This document shows positions 52,501-58,944 of a stretch of 64,000 nt of DNA, in pieces; within the stretch, counting starts at the first letter, position 1, and each line of letters opens with the position of its first letter. The stretch is from JANNSX01 sp046348995. GTDB taxonomy: Bacteria > Pseudomonadota > Alphaproteobacteria > Rhizobiales > Hyphomicrobiaceae. The DNA is taken from positions 248,001 to 312,000 of the forward strand of contig JAXMDB010000006.1 in the NCBI GenBank assembly GCA_046348995.1. Reading direction: 5' to 3'. A program made the position numbers and the translations under genes. A model generated the notes under the pieces. That model saw only the letters and a list, made by a program, of their open reading frames with translations, was not told where the DNA came from and made no database searches.

Positions 52501-54212
52501 GCATGCCCGGAATTGCCTGCGCCAGGACCACTCGTGATGACGTCACCCGTGACGAGGTCGCGGTTGCGGAGATTGGAGACGTCCTCCCACGTGATGTCGT
52601 CGCGACCAGTCGCGAGAAGGTGCGCGCGCAGCTCGCTCAGCGTCGGCAGCGTGTTGTGGACTTGCGTCTCGACCGTCTCGAACAGCCCCGTCGTGGCGTT
52701 GTAGACGGGAAGCTTGCGGGTCCAGGGGTCCGCGAGCGTCGTGCCGTCGAACAGCTCCATGCCGGCGTGGTAGGTTGTGTTGCCGTCCGTCGAGACCCAC
52801 TCGCGCAGGATCGACGTGATCTGCTCGTTGGAGCCGTAGGTCTGGCTCTGGTCGATGAAGGGCGAGGTGTGGTTTTTGTAGGCCGCATCGCCGTTGGCGT
52901 CGACGCCGCTAGGCGTGGCGCGCGAGATGGTGATCGCGTGGTTCGGGGCCTCATTGTACAGGGGATCGCCAGGGCTCAGCGCGATGGTGATCGTGCCGCT
53001 GCCACCCTTGCCGATGAAGTCGAGGCCGTGGTCGAAGAACTGGCCGAAGATGCCGAACCAGCTGTTGACCGGCGCGACGCCGGGGTTCTCCGAGCCGATG
53101 AAGTATTCGCCGGACGTCGGGTTCTGGAAATCGATATGGCCGATCTGCTCGAGCAGACCGTAGCCGGAGCTCGTTTGAACGGTGGACAGAATGACGTCAG
53201 GATCGACATCGCCGACCGGGCTCGGATTGTAATCGGTGGGAATGTGGATCGTCGCGCCGGGAGCGGCCGTTGTCCGGTTGAAGCCGGTATCGAGCGCATC
53301 GAGCGCATCGACGAGAGACTTGTAGACGTAGCTTGCGACATCGAGCTTGAGCTCCACGCCACCGACCGTGAGTGGCAGATAGCTGGTCCCGTCGAAAGTG
53401 TAGATGGTCGCGCCGTCCGCCGGTGCGCCGCCGGTCGCAGACCCGTAGATGTGGCCATCTCCCAGGGTCGCCGCCAACGTGTTGATGCCCAATCGGTAGA
53501 AATTGCTGGCGCTATAGGCGGTCGGATCCCAGCTGAGCGAGTCGAGAGCCGTTGTGGTCGTCACGGGCGCCACGATCTTCGCCCCTTCGACGAGCTGCGT
53601 GATGTCCACACCCGAGCCGTCGATCAGGGCCTTGTAGTCCAATGCAGCTTGTGACGGGCTCGGTCCGCTCGCCGACTCGTAGAGAACATGGTTCCATTCG
53701 ACGTATTGACCACCGTCCGTCAGCAGATTGACCCCACCCGTCGTGATGGTGCGGCTGATGATGCGCGGCATCAGGTCGACGACGTCAAGACCAGTGATCG
53801 AGTCGGGATCGTAGTTGGCGCCCGCCGTCGTCACGTAGTTCGAGTAATCCGCCGGCATCTGCCGCACGAACGGCACATCGACGGCGCCCCAGTCGGCCTG
53901 AGTGCCGTAGAGATTGTTGTGGAAGCCGGTGACGTCGCGGATGCCGATCGGGGCGGAGACGTCGGGGAAGCCTGCGACGTAGGCTCCGGTGACGGGATCG
54001 ATGCGGCCGAACTGCTGGACGAGCAGGGCCTGCTGGGCGGGATTGCTCGAGCCGCTGCTCAGCAGAACGCCATGGGTATCGTAAATCGCCGTCGCGCCGG
54101 TCCAATTGACGACCGCATTGCCCTGCGCGTCGAAGAGGGGAACGAAATTCACCTGCTCCAGCAGGAAGGCGAGGTCGTTGAGATTGATGACGAACGGCTT
54201 CAAGCTCGACAT
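46563..54212 (-). CDS. Giant secreted animal-type heme peroxidase with RTX repeats (peroxicin-like)
   Basis: The 2,549-residue protein starts at an ATG after GGGAGCCC. An animal-type heme peroxidase domain spans about 370-1000: the distal site GIFGQFFDHGLDF near 390, the proximal His in AFRFGHSTIRETI near 819, and INIARGRDLGIPTLNDFR near 900. RTX repeats follow at about 1270-1440 (GDDTVYGEGGDDFIYGDGG) and on to about 1550. A cadherin/VCBS-like zone with repeated tandem Thr/Val strands lies at about 1930-2150, and further RTX repeats at about 2225-2255 and 2420-2475. The C-terminus is HSVTVQDFVLA. The protein lacks a Sec signal and should be exported by a type I system. Peroxidase with calcium repeats matches the bacterial peroxicin branch of the peroxidase-cyclooxygenase superfamily. 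Confidence 0.88.
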   Translation of the reverse strand: MSSLKPFVINLNDLAFLLEQVNFVPLFDAQGNAVVNWTGATAIYDTHGVLLSSGSSNPAQQALLVQQFGRIDPVTGAYVAGFPDVSAPIGIRDVTGFHNNLYGTQADWGAVDVPFVRQMPADYSNYVTTAGANYDPDSITGLDVVDLMPRIISRTITTGGVNLLTDGGQYVEWNHVLYESASGPSPSQAALDYKALIDGSGVDITQLVEGAKIVAPVTTTTALDSLSWDPTAYSASNFYRLGINTLAATLGDGHIYGSATGGAPADGATIYTFDGTSYLPLTVGGVELKLDVASYVYKSLVDALDALDTGFNRTTAAPGATIHIPTDYNPSPVGDVDPDVILSTVQTSSGYGLLEQIGHIDFQNPTSGEYFIGSENPGVAPVNSWFGIFGQFFDHGLDFIGKGGSGTITIALSPGDPLYNEAPNHAITISRATPSGVDANGDAAYKNHTSPFIDQSQTYGSNEQITSILREWVSTDGNTTYHAGMELFDGTTLADPWTRKLPVYNATTGLFETVETQVHNTLPTLSELRAHLLATGRDDITWEDVSNLRNRDLVTGDVITSGPGAGNSGHALILDMNPHFDGVGSAGAGHITQQAIAAFNAQFGTTYTTDNFSVSAVLPYVNPDFSIQSSLNAAQHAAVGEILMQSVGDHYIAGDGRVNENFGLTSIHHVFHEEHNYQVENLKTWIYAHDANNPGSTAATLHEQLHNWQDSVVTRSADTLASGVLVKTASGSAGVKGAAGTHYEDAKGNYVYANGEVAWNADKMFDATKLIVEMEYQHAAVDQYARTVTPRIQEFVGYSTGVDSTISLEYAQVAFRFGHSTIRETIDAIDPSGWYSGHVMRYALEQAFLAPHTFAEEGVAAITLGLTHQQMNEVDEFVTPALSQGLLGQPLDLPAINIARGRDLGIPTLNDFRAGIGLSEYTSWDDFGKNMIHPESLVNFIAAYSFADPTGVADIAVSQAKAQYLLDLADGAPELAANDPANPFGVLVTYEQAVAFLTNSPVTGNAELDAARDNFDQIDSWIGGLAEAHVPGGLLGETFDAVFVAQIQALMDGDRFYYLYRLFGTQIHEEVNNGQFKDIVERNTGLEHLNGSIFAYADKYYDFNKTALPANAELHNLANTKTYFTDQYGQLYETRTGAGTLADPYVYADKIDASNPLPAADAALFIGASTTAVNADYASHGYGALLSVEGNTKGIYSDGGASLDPNGSGITVMASDGIRASVTLDLIRDVRPDLHPDLVHPVEGTPTDGADSHEVIVASDVADFIHARSGDDTVYGEGGDDFIYGDGGVDRMYGGDGNDMIDTGEGPDLADGGAGKDIIYGRGSGSEVGGFDQLVGGSGNDLVVGGEGIDKLSSGAGDDIVFGDGLTNPEMGNTDPFTHGGDGNDYIDGGASGDILLGEEGDDYIVGGNDQDLMQGGQGDDIIRPGNPSQASGTTGGPDEVLGDDGQANAGFDLIDFSDYAGSAPGVTVDFATQNNPLVNIDQTTTFPAWFQIEGAIGTRNADTFIGDSDGDATADNSHGNNWLIGGSGNDTFTGAGGNDLIIGGSIRLDALIGKYADAANASGLGNLALGSTEWIADAMHTGASGGTNDGYDNDSENAYTGASNRATGTLSGGFLAGYNAANTGANFDLHFTDMLQSRMFKDVVLGDGGADGTADTAVFTGNLNRYAITALDANGVVVQNPHQSWAQVFAIRVTDNRTANDFVDANGDPLVDANGNPLGNEGTDLIVGVETLKFADQTTSVAAYFDKAPTLDLNYAPTSTTVVSDNFNGNGNAYGRGTGWGNNNNWTESGDNNNSGSGQILVDTAASGQNNNPGLHITGGTPAGSFDGATISRAVTGLTNDQAAQLSFSVRQLGISGSETVKVYLQSTTPTASDTPIYTIQSSADTATTVHDIPVTGPFPAGLRLYFVASAMNATTDDVYIDNISITALRDTDGTGNTASYTEQLAPAVLTTAPRIGDPDQGDQIYSATVHVRETITGDQLTMAVAAPAGITVSGSGTGTLVLTSAAGSTFADFQTALQAVRFSNTGDNPTIGGNTTRHLDVTVNDGLRDSAVATTTVTVTPVDDPSVLANETVITNFGTTPFSIADFAFLSNDSDPDTNLTIGGVNAASSLTATHNINGSITITDTSAVGTNTFRYWGGSVGQNDVARATVTVTQRTGTTLNGTVNADIIIGTDAITVMNGDDGNDVIFGNGGNDTLNGGIGDDTIVYSVTTQGGGNVTSGRDIVDGGANAVINPVGDRFILNGTNGQETFRIFSNTDDWDNNAANGIQSSAAHAGITGLNGNTEIVVTRGGNLTAGVLTGATVLAELDNIEEITVNALNTTANNGNNPNAPDGGSSGGDTISVIGNFTGTSLNYSTITVNGSAGNDTVDISGLTSDHRVVFNSNGGNDAVIGTLRPQDVVDLDDLVLGTTGADRLNGGAGHDWVLGLAGNDRLLGGLGNDTVKGGAGRDVVNGGLGDDILSGGAGRDLFVFREGFGHDVITDFDANPAGGQDKILLRMDIAGDDFAQHVRIVDAGRDTIVRIDGQEIRLAGVADHHSVTVQDFVLA

Positions 54213-54858
54213 GGCGGGCTCCCTAGAAGCGTTGACCGGGGCGTGTTGGGGGAAAGCGAAGCGCAACCGGCGCCGAGCGGGGGGGCCGCGGCTCGGATGC
54301 GCACGTGAGATGCATCTGATCGGACGAGCAAGGAGCCGTAAAACGCTTCGTGGCCGGCTATCTCATGTGATGCCCAGCAAACGGCAGACGTCGAAAGTCC
54401 CGATAGGGTTTTTGCCGGCGAACGCACGTCGACCACCTGCCGCAGCACTTACTCTTTGCTCTGGGCCTGCCGGCCTCCGAAAGCGGACAGACCCAGCTTC
54501 CAGCGGTAGTGATCAAACCTGACGGTGTCCTGACATGTTTGCTGCACTCGAAAGCATGAGACACATATAATTCTTTGTTTTATCTTGATAATTTGGCATT
54601 TGACGATTTGCTATAGAGTGCGATTTGGCGCGCGTTTCGCCGGCAAACGATTGCCTTTGGGTGTGACGGACGAGACGGCAGTGGACGCCGGCCGTCTTCA
54701 CCATGGCACTGCCCTCGGCTCGGCGCTCTCGCCACACGCCGGCCAGGAGCTGGGCCAAGACGGAGAGGAGGCAGGACCCGGCCTAAGACCACGCAGGTCT
54801 CGCCTTCGCCGGCCGCACCTATCAACGGTCCCGGATATGTGCCAAATGTTCTCGTGAC
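54213..54858. other. Long divergent spacer between the giant peroxidase and the Crp/Fnr gene
   Basis: No gene is supported in these 646 bases. The part nearest the peroxidase gene is GC-rich. An AT-rich patch at about 54555-54620 (CATATAATTCTTTG, then CTATAGAG) is the most promoter-like section. Short frames (54585-54857 plus, 54200-54448 minus) lack motifs. Two divergent promoters must lie here. Confidence 0.5.
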
Positions 54859-55560
54859 ATGACGCCAGATCAGCAATTCATCGCGCGCGCATCGATCCTG
54901 CTGCGCAGCATGCCGGACTCTGTCGCCGACAGCTTGTTGGCGAGCGCTCGCATCCGGCATTGGGAGCGTGGATCCACCGTTTTTCTCCAAGGCGAGCGGG
55001 CCGACGCCATTTTCATCGTGGCCGACGGTTGGGTGAAGCTCTATCGGATCTCGCCGAACGGCTCCGAGGCCGTGGTTGCGGTGTTTACCAAGGGCGGCAG
55101 CTTCGGCGAGGCGATCGCGCTGCAAGGCGGCGTCTACCCGGTCGCCGCCGAGGCCGTCACCGAGGCCACGCTGATCCGGATCGATGCCGATGCCTTGCGA
55201 AACGTGCTGAAGAAATCGCCCGAGATCGCCTTGTCGATGCTGTCGGCGACGTATCATCACCTGCATGGGCTCGTGGCCCAGGTGGAGGCGCTCAAGGCGC
55301 GTACGGGCGCACAGCGCGTCGCAGCCTTCCTGCTCGATCTCTCGACCGAGACGCAGGGGGCCTGCGAGGTGACGCTCCCCTACGACAAGGTCCTGATTGC
55401 CGGCCGCCTCGGCTTGCAGCCCGAGAGCCTGTCGCGTGCGTTCGCCAAGCTCAAGGCCCACGGCGTCACCATCACCTTGAACCGGGCGAGCATCGAGGAT
55501 GTGGCGGCTCTGCGGGAGCTCGCCGAGGACGAGCGCGCGCACGGTTGGAGCCGCGACTAG
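54859..55560 (+). CDS. Crp/Fnr-family transcriptional regulator (Dnr/NnrR-like by context)
   Basis: The 233-residue protein has an N-terminal cyclic-nucleotide-binding-type barrel (about 15-130; RGSTVFLQGERADAIFIVAD and GGSFGEAIALQGGVYP), a long dimer helix, and a C-terminal HTH (about 150-215; AGRLGLQPESLSRAFAKLK). There is no N-terminal cysteine cluster, so it is not an iron-sulfur FNR. The Dnr/NnrR group, which senses NO through heme and activates denitrification genes, has this form. The nor operon lies next along the native chromosome, now 3.3 kb away because a transposon sits between. I take the ATG at 54859; no strong ribosome site is evident. Confidence 0.83.
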   Translation: MTPDQQFIARASILLRSMPDSVADSLLASARIRHWERGSTVFLQGERADAIFIVADGWVKLYRISPNGSEAVVAVFTKGGSFGEAIALQGGVYPVAAEAVTEATLIRIDADALRNVLKKSPEIALSMLSATYHHLHGLVAQVEALKARTGAQRVAAFLLDLSTETQGACEVTLPYDKVLIAGRLGLQPESLSRAFAKLKAHGVTITLNRASIEDVAALRELAEDERAHGWSRD

Positions 55561-55567
55561 ATCTAGG
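55560..55567. repeat. 8-bp target duplication GATCTAGG, left copy
   Basis: GATCTAGG directly flanks the left end of the transposon and is repeated at 58901-58908. Its first base is the last base of the Crp/Fnr stop codon, so that gene was left intact. Confidence 0.9.
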
Positions 55568-55662
55568 GGTAGTGTCTCAGTTTGAATTTCTGCGGCGATG
55601 ACGGCCCTGTCGATCTCCGCCCCGAACTCCTATATGCTTAGCGGAAAGCATGAGGTGATTCG

Positions 55663-55848
55663 ATGCACGAAGGGCTAATGAGCTTCCTGCGCACCACGAT
55701 CAAGTGGGACATGCGTTAAATCCGATTCATCACGCGGTACCAAGACCCCGAAAATCAAGAATCAGCACGCCGGGAGCGCGAGCGGCTAAGAGACCGTGTT
55801 AAGCGCGACCAGCGCATGCTGGCGAAGTGCAAGGCTGACAATGCCTAA
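55663..55848 (+). pseudogene. Small cargo ORF interrupted by one in-frame stop
   Basis: An ATG at 55663 with GAGGTG six bases ahead opens MHEGLMSFLRTTIKWDMR, then meets TAA at 55717-55719. The same frame then continues as a charged helical sequence (YQDPENQESARRERERLRDR) to a TAA at 55846, overlapping the next gene start by eight bases. The continued frame, good ribosome site and coupling-like overlap suggest a formerly intact gene of about 61 codons with one nonsense change. No function is recognised. Confidence 0.45.
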
Positions 55849-56068
55849 GGGCCCCAAGGGCGAGAAGCGCCCCGCCGATGTCATCCGCAACGCCGTGAAG
55901 GTCATGAAGATCGCCACGGGCGAAGAGGAAGACAGCCCGGACGAAGACGGGAAGGACAAGGCCGCGCAGTCGCTTGGTCGGCGCGGTGGGAAGGCACGCG
56001 CCGCCGCGTTGAGCAAGAAACGCCGGGTCGAAATTGCCAAGAAGGCTGCGTCAAAACGATGGTCTTAA
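55841..56068 (+). CDS. Small lysine-rich basic protein
   Basis: The 75-residue protein (MPKGPKGEKRPADVIRNAVK at the start) has an acidic patch EEEDSPDED near the middle and a very basic C-terminal helix (GRRGGKARAAALSKKRRVEI). It is of a type widespread in Hyphomicrobiales and likely to bind nucleic acid, but its role is unknown. It overlaps the broken ORF before it, and its stop overlaps the stop of the convergent P63C gene in TTAA. A longer frame starting at 55796 lacks support. Confidence 0.72.
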   Translation: MPKGPKGEKRPADVIRNAVKVMKIATGEEEDSPDEDGKDKAAQSLGRRGGKARAAALSKKRRVEIAKKAASKRWS

Positions 56069-57093
56069 ACCTTTGCGATCGGTTTGGGTGGGTCGTCAAA
56101 GGGCAGAAGCAGTGTATCTCCAAACCTCGGGTAAAGCCGATCGAGTTTGACCCGAAAATCATCCCAGTTGTCCGAGAGCTTCATTGCCACAGTGACGCCC
56201 TCAAGCAGGCGGCGCATTTCTGGCTTACCTTCTTCTGGCGTTAGCCACTGGGATAGCTTTTGAGTGGGTTTGCCGCTGGCGTTGCGGCGCACTCTGCGGT
56301 GCAACTCATCGCGGATTCCGGGTGCCAGTCGATCATAGATGTCATTAGTCCAGTGCCCGATTACACCCGGACGTGAATTGTTCTCTGGGTCGAACTCCCA
56401 GCCATTGAGGCGGTAAATCTGCCGGTAGAAATCGATATCGAATAACTTGGCCCAAGCTTGAGCGTCCTTCCTGACGTATCGCTCGATGATGCGGTCGAGT
56501 GCTCTGCGCTTCCTCAGGTCTGCGAAACCAGTTGCCTCGTCGATCAAGTCCTCAATGGCGTAGTTCGTCAGCGCTTTGAGGAATGCCTTGCAGGCTTCGC
56601 CGATATGCAGCTGATTGGGCAGTAATTTCCCGGCAAGCATAGCATCCTGATAGACCCAGCAGACACCCGGCAAAAGGCTTGCTCGATAGCCATAACCAAC
56701 ACCGCCAGCCCCGGCTGTCGGGTTTCGAGGCAGGTACATAATCGGAGTTGTCGATCGCTCTAACTCATTGGAAATAAAGGATTTCAGGTTCTTAGCCCTG
56801 AGAAAAGGGGCCGACTCGTCGATCGCCGATCCGGTTCCTCCGGACGCAAAAGGATGTCGACCAATTGCTTTTAGGAAGGCGTTTTGGGTCAGTACACGGG
56901 TGTTTGTCGTGTCGTCCAGAACTGCGCATGAAAGCAAGAGGTCGCCGATTTTGAGGTCCCCTTCTGCGATCGCCTTCGGCATGTCCGCGCGGTGACGCGA
57001 CAGGGCGGCACGTCTCGCAATTGCCGTGCGCTCTTCCTGAGAAAGGGCCTTTGCTCTTGCGATGCCGCCCGGAACCTTGGTTTCGTCAACCAT
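56065..57093 (-). CDS. P63C-domain protein carried by the transposon
   Basis: The 342-residue protein begins MVDETKVPGGIARAKALSQE and carries a P63C domain at about 200-300: IERYVRKDAQAWAKLF, FYRQIYRLNGWEFD, then VIGHWTNDIYDRLAPG and QKLSQWLTPEEGKPEMR. P63C domains occur in phage- and plasmid-linked proteins of unknown function. The ribosome site AGGAG lies six to ten bases before the ATG. It is divergent from the transposase, and the palindromic operator abuts its ribosome site. A role in regulation, replication or defence of the element is possible, but none is shown. Confidence 0.75.
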   Translation of the reverse strand: MVDETKVPGGIARAKALSQEERTAIARRAALSRHRADMPKAIAEGDLKIGDLLLSCAVLDDTTNTRVLTQNAFLKAIGRHPFASGGTGSAIDESAPFLRAKNLKSFISNELERSTTPIMYLPRNPTAGAGGVGYGYRASLLPGVCWVYQDAMLAGKLLPNQLHIGEACKAFLKALTNYAIEDLIDEATGFADLRKRRALDRIIERYVRKDAQAWAKLFDIDFYRQIYRLNGWEFDPENNSRPGVIGHWTNDIYDRLAPGIRDELHRRVRRNASGKPTQKLSQWLTPEEGKPEMRRLLEGVTVAMKLSDNWDDFRVKLDRLYPRFGDTLLLPFDDPPKPIAKV

Positions 57094-57101
57094 TCAAAAC
57101 T

Positions 57102-57158
57102 CCTGCTTGCGGTTAGTTCTCGCAAGCATATGCTTGCAACCAACGATTCGCAAGCAGG
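57102..57158. promoter_or_regulatory. Nested palindromic operator between P63C gene and transposase
   Basis: GCAAGCATATGCTTGC at 57122-57137 is a 16-bp perfect palindrome. Around it CCTGCTTGCG at 57102-57111 is perfectly inverted at 57149-57158. This gives four GCTTGC/GCAAGC half-sites at 57105, 57122, 57132 and 57150. The array covers the divergent start region and abuts the P63C ribosome site, so it is a strong candidate for an operator that controls the P63C gene and the transposase, or for an RNA hairpin in the P63C leader. Confidence 0.65.
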
Positions 57159-57213
57159 TATTCTTATGACGGCTATCCTTGACGCCAAGCAGAAAAGTTC
57201 ATATATTATGGGC

Positions 57214-58095
57214 ATGAACAAGCTGCCCATAGCCAAGCGCGTCCAAATCCTCACGCTCCTCTGCGAGGGAACCTCCATGCGGGCGGTCTCCCGCATTTGC
57301 GACGTATCGATCAACACGGTTTCCAAGTTGCTCGTCGACGCGGGACGGTTCTGCGCCGGTTTCCATGACGTGAAGGTGCGCGGCGTGAAGTCAAAGCGCG
57401 CTCAGGTCGACGAAATCTGGAGCTTCACGTACGCGAAGGCGAAGAACGTGGGGGCCGCCAAGGCCGCCCCGGACGGCGCTGGCGACACTTGGACGTGGAC
57501 CGGCATCGACGCCGACACGAAGCTGATAATCTCGCACTTCGTGGGCAGCCGTGACGGCTATTGCGCCAAGCTCTTTATCGACGATCTGGCCTCGCGCCTC
57601 GCGAACCGCGTGCAGCTCACGAGCGATGGCCACCGCCCCTATCTCGAAGCGATCGAGGGCGCGTTCGGCGCCGACGTGGATTACGCCATGCTCCAGAAGA
57701 TTTACGGCTCGTCGCCGGAGAGCGCGAAGGGGCGCTACAGCCCGGCCGAGTGCATCGGCATCGAGCGCAAGGTGATCGAAGGCAACCCCGATCCCAAGCA
57801 TATCTCGGCCAGCTTCGCCGAGCTGCAGAACCTAACGATGCGCATGCAGATGCGCCGCTTCACGCGGCTGACGAACGCCTTCTCGAAGAAATTCGAGAAC
57901 CACGCACACATGGTCGCGATCTATGCCGTGTTCTACAACTGGCTGCGCATCCACAAGACGCTGCGAGTGACGCCTGCGATGGCGTCCGGCTTCACGGATC
58001 GGCTCTGGTCATGGGAGGACATCATCGCCATGATGGATGACGAGGCTCCGAAGCCTGGACGGCCCAAAAAATACAAGAAGGTCATTTATCCCTGA
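57214..58095 (+). CDS. IS1-family transposase
   Basis: The 293-residue protein has an N-terminal helix-turn-helix (about 1-45; SMRAVSRICDVSINTVSKLL) and a DDE catalytic domain: first Asp in AQVDEIWSF, second Asp in LTSDGHRPYL, and Glu in SASFAELQNLTMRMQMRRFT. The NWLRIHKTLRVTPAMASG end is typical of this group. All catalytic residues are present. The start at MNKLPIAKR (57214) is the family norm; upstream in-frame codons cross the operator. Its 3' end overlaps the stop of the convergent TIR gene by 10 bases. Confidence 0.88.
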   Translation: MNKLPIAKRVQILTLLCEGTSMRAVSRICDVSINTVSKLLVDAGRFCAGFHDVKVRGVKSKRAQVDEIWSFTYAKAKNVGAAKAAPDGAGDTWTWTGIDADTKLIISHFVGSRDGYCAKLFIDDLASRLANRVQLTSDGHRPYLEAIEGAFGADVDYAMLQKIYGSSPESAKGRYSPAECIGIERKVIEGNPDPKHISASFAELQNLTMRMQMRRFTRLTNAFSKKFENHAHMVAIYAVFYNWLRIHKTLRVTPAMASGFTDRLWSWEDIIAMMDDEAPKPGRPKKYKKVIYP

Positions 58096-58865
58096 GCTAT
58101 GCCGATAGCCGCAGGGTCCAGCTTGAAGCCTGCATCCTGCAAGCGCTGGACAAGCTTTGGAACGGCTTCGCGCACGTGCTCGTTGAACGGTATCGTGATG
58201 ACACCGCCCATGTTGGACGGCATTTCGACAAAACCCTTCTGCAAAATCGCGCAACGACGCCGAGTTAACGACGCCAGCAACATGCCCATCTCCATCACCA
58301 CGTTCTGACGGGCGCGCGGCTTGGCATCCTCTGGCTTCTCTGTTTTGAGGTACCCCATATCATCTGGAGTTACCAAGACAATGCCGAATGCACTCTGGGC
58401 CGATTTGCCGATTTGACGCTCCAGCGCTTCGATTAGAGTGTCTCCTCCACCGCCCGTCACTTGCAGAACAAACGGCTCCAATCCCAGCCGCCTCAATACA
58501 AGCTCAAGTTGGTCGCGAGATTCGACATCACGCCCATGAACGACAAAAATAGTGCTAGAGCTGCTCGGTGGTTGGGCAGGGGCGATCCCATCTGCGAGAG
58601 CTTCCGCGACCCGATCCGATAGTGCTTTCTTCACGGCTTCCGGCCCGTCGAACCAGATTGTACCTTTAGTTTCAGACCAAAGCAGGCCCGATCTGTCGAG
58701 GCACTTGAATTTCCATACCTTATTTGGCTGCTCCGCCCATTCCCCTTGAAGGTCAAGGGGGCGCAACCGCTCTTGCAGTTTCTTTAGATCGCCGTGAAAT
58801 TTCATCGGGTCACTATGATGAAAGACCACAGCAGAGACAAGGTCGTTCGGGAGAAGCGCTCGCAT
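58086..58865 (-). CDS. TIR-like (Cap12/Pycsar-type) NAD-hydrolase-family defence protein
   Basis: The 259-residue protein has an N-terminal region with KGTIWFDGPEAVKKAL and a C-terminal TIR-like domain at about 104-235: IFVVHGRDVESRDQLELVLR, GFGIVLVTPDDMGYL, and PRARQNVVMEMGMLLASL with the likely catalytic Glu near 192. This matches the TIR subgroup of CBASS Cap12 and Pycsar effectors, which deplete NAD after phage infection. No cyclase gene is in the element, so any activating signal must come from elsewhere or the protein acts alone. A TTG at 58886 lies inside the right inverted repeat; I prefer the ATG at 58865, 14 bases inside it. Confidence 0.82.
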   Translation of the reverse strand: MRALLPNDLVSAVVFHHSDPMKFHGDLKKLQERLRPLDLQGEWAEQPNKVWKFKCLDRSGLLWSETKGTIWFDGPEAVKKALSDRVAEALADGIAPAQPPSSSSTIFVVHGRDVESRDQLELVLRRLGLEPFVLQVTGGGGDTLIEALERQIGKSAQSAFGIVLVTPDDMGYLKTEKPEDAKPRARQNVVMEMGMLLASLTRRRCAILQKGFVEMPSNMGGVITIPFNEHVREAVPKLVQRLQDAGFKLDPAAIGIAQG

Positions 58866-58900
58866 AGAGCTAGGTCCAAAATTCAAACTGAGACACTACC

Positions 58901-58908
58901 GATCTAGG
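58901..58908. repeat. 8-bp target duplication GATCTAGG, right copy
   Basis: This copy matches 55560-55567 exactly and borders the right inverted repeat. Confidence 0.9.
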
Positions 58909-58930
58909 CGAACCGGTGTCCACTTCGCCT
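58906..58930. terminator. Weak hairpin after norF
   Basis: AGGCGAA at 58906-58912 pairs with TTCGCCT at 58924-58930, about 15 bases beyond the norF stop on the minus strand. There is no T run, and the insertion interrupts sequence directly beyond it, so termination may be leaky. Confidence 0.35.
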
Positions 58931-58944
58931 GAGCGTGCTCTGCT

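Larger units (their letters stand above)
55568..58900. mobile_element. IS1-family transposon with cargo genes, 3,333 bp
   Basis: The ends are a 22-bp perfect inverted repeat, 55568-55589 and 58879-58900, beginning GGTAGTGTCTCAG. An 8-bp duplication GATCTAGG flanks it. The IS1 family makes 8-9 bp duplications, has ends starting GGT, and matches the transposase encoded at 57214-58095. Cargo genes are a broken small ORF, a 75-residue basic protein, a P63C-domain protein and a TIR-domain protein. The perfect ends and duplication point to a recent, single-event insertion between the Crp/Fnr gene and the nor operon. Confidence 0.92.

Noticed and set aside
48762..53654. Open frame of 1,630 codons on the plus strand opposite the giant peroxidase gene
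   Set aside because: It is an antisense frame kept open by the biased codon use of the RTX and peroxidase gene. Its translation is a Val/Asp/Gly/Arg-rich sequence with no domain, and the minus-strand protein has clear motifs.
54585..54857. 90-codon frame upstream of the Crp/Fnr gene
   Set aside because: No motif or ribosome site; ends at the regulator start and looks like leader sequence.
55560..58908. A complete CBASS or Pycsar operon
   Set aside because: The TIR effector subgroup is right, but no nucleotide cyclase gene is in or next to the transposon, so a complete system cannot be claimed.
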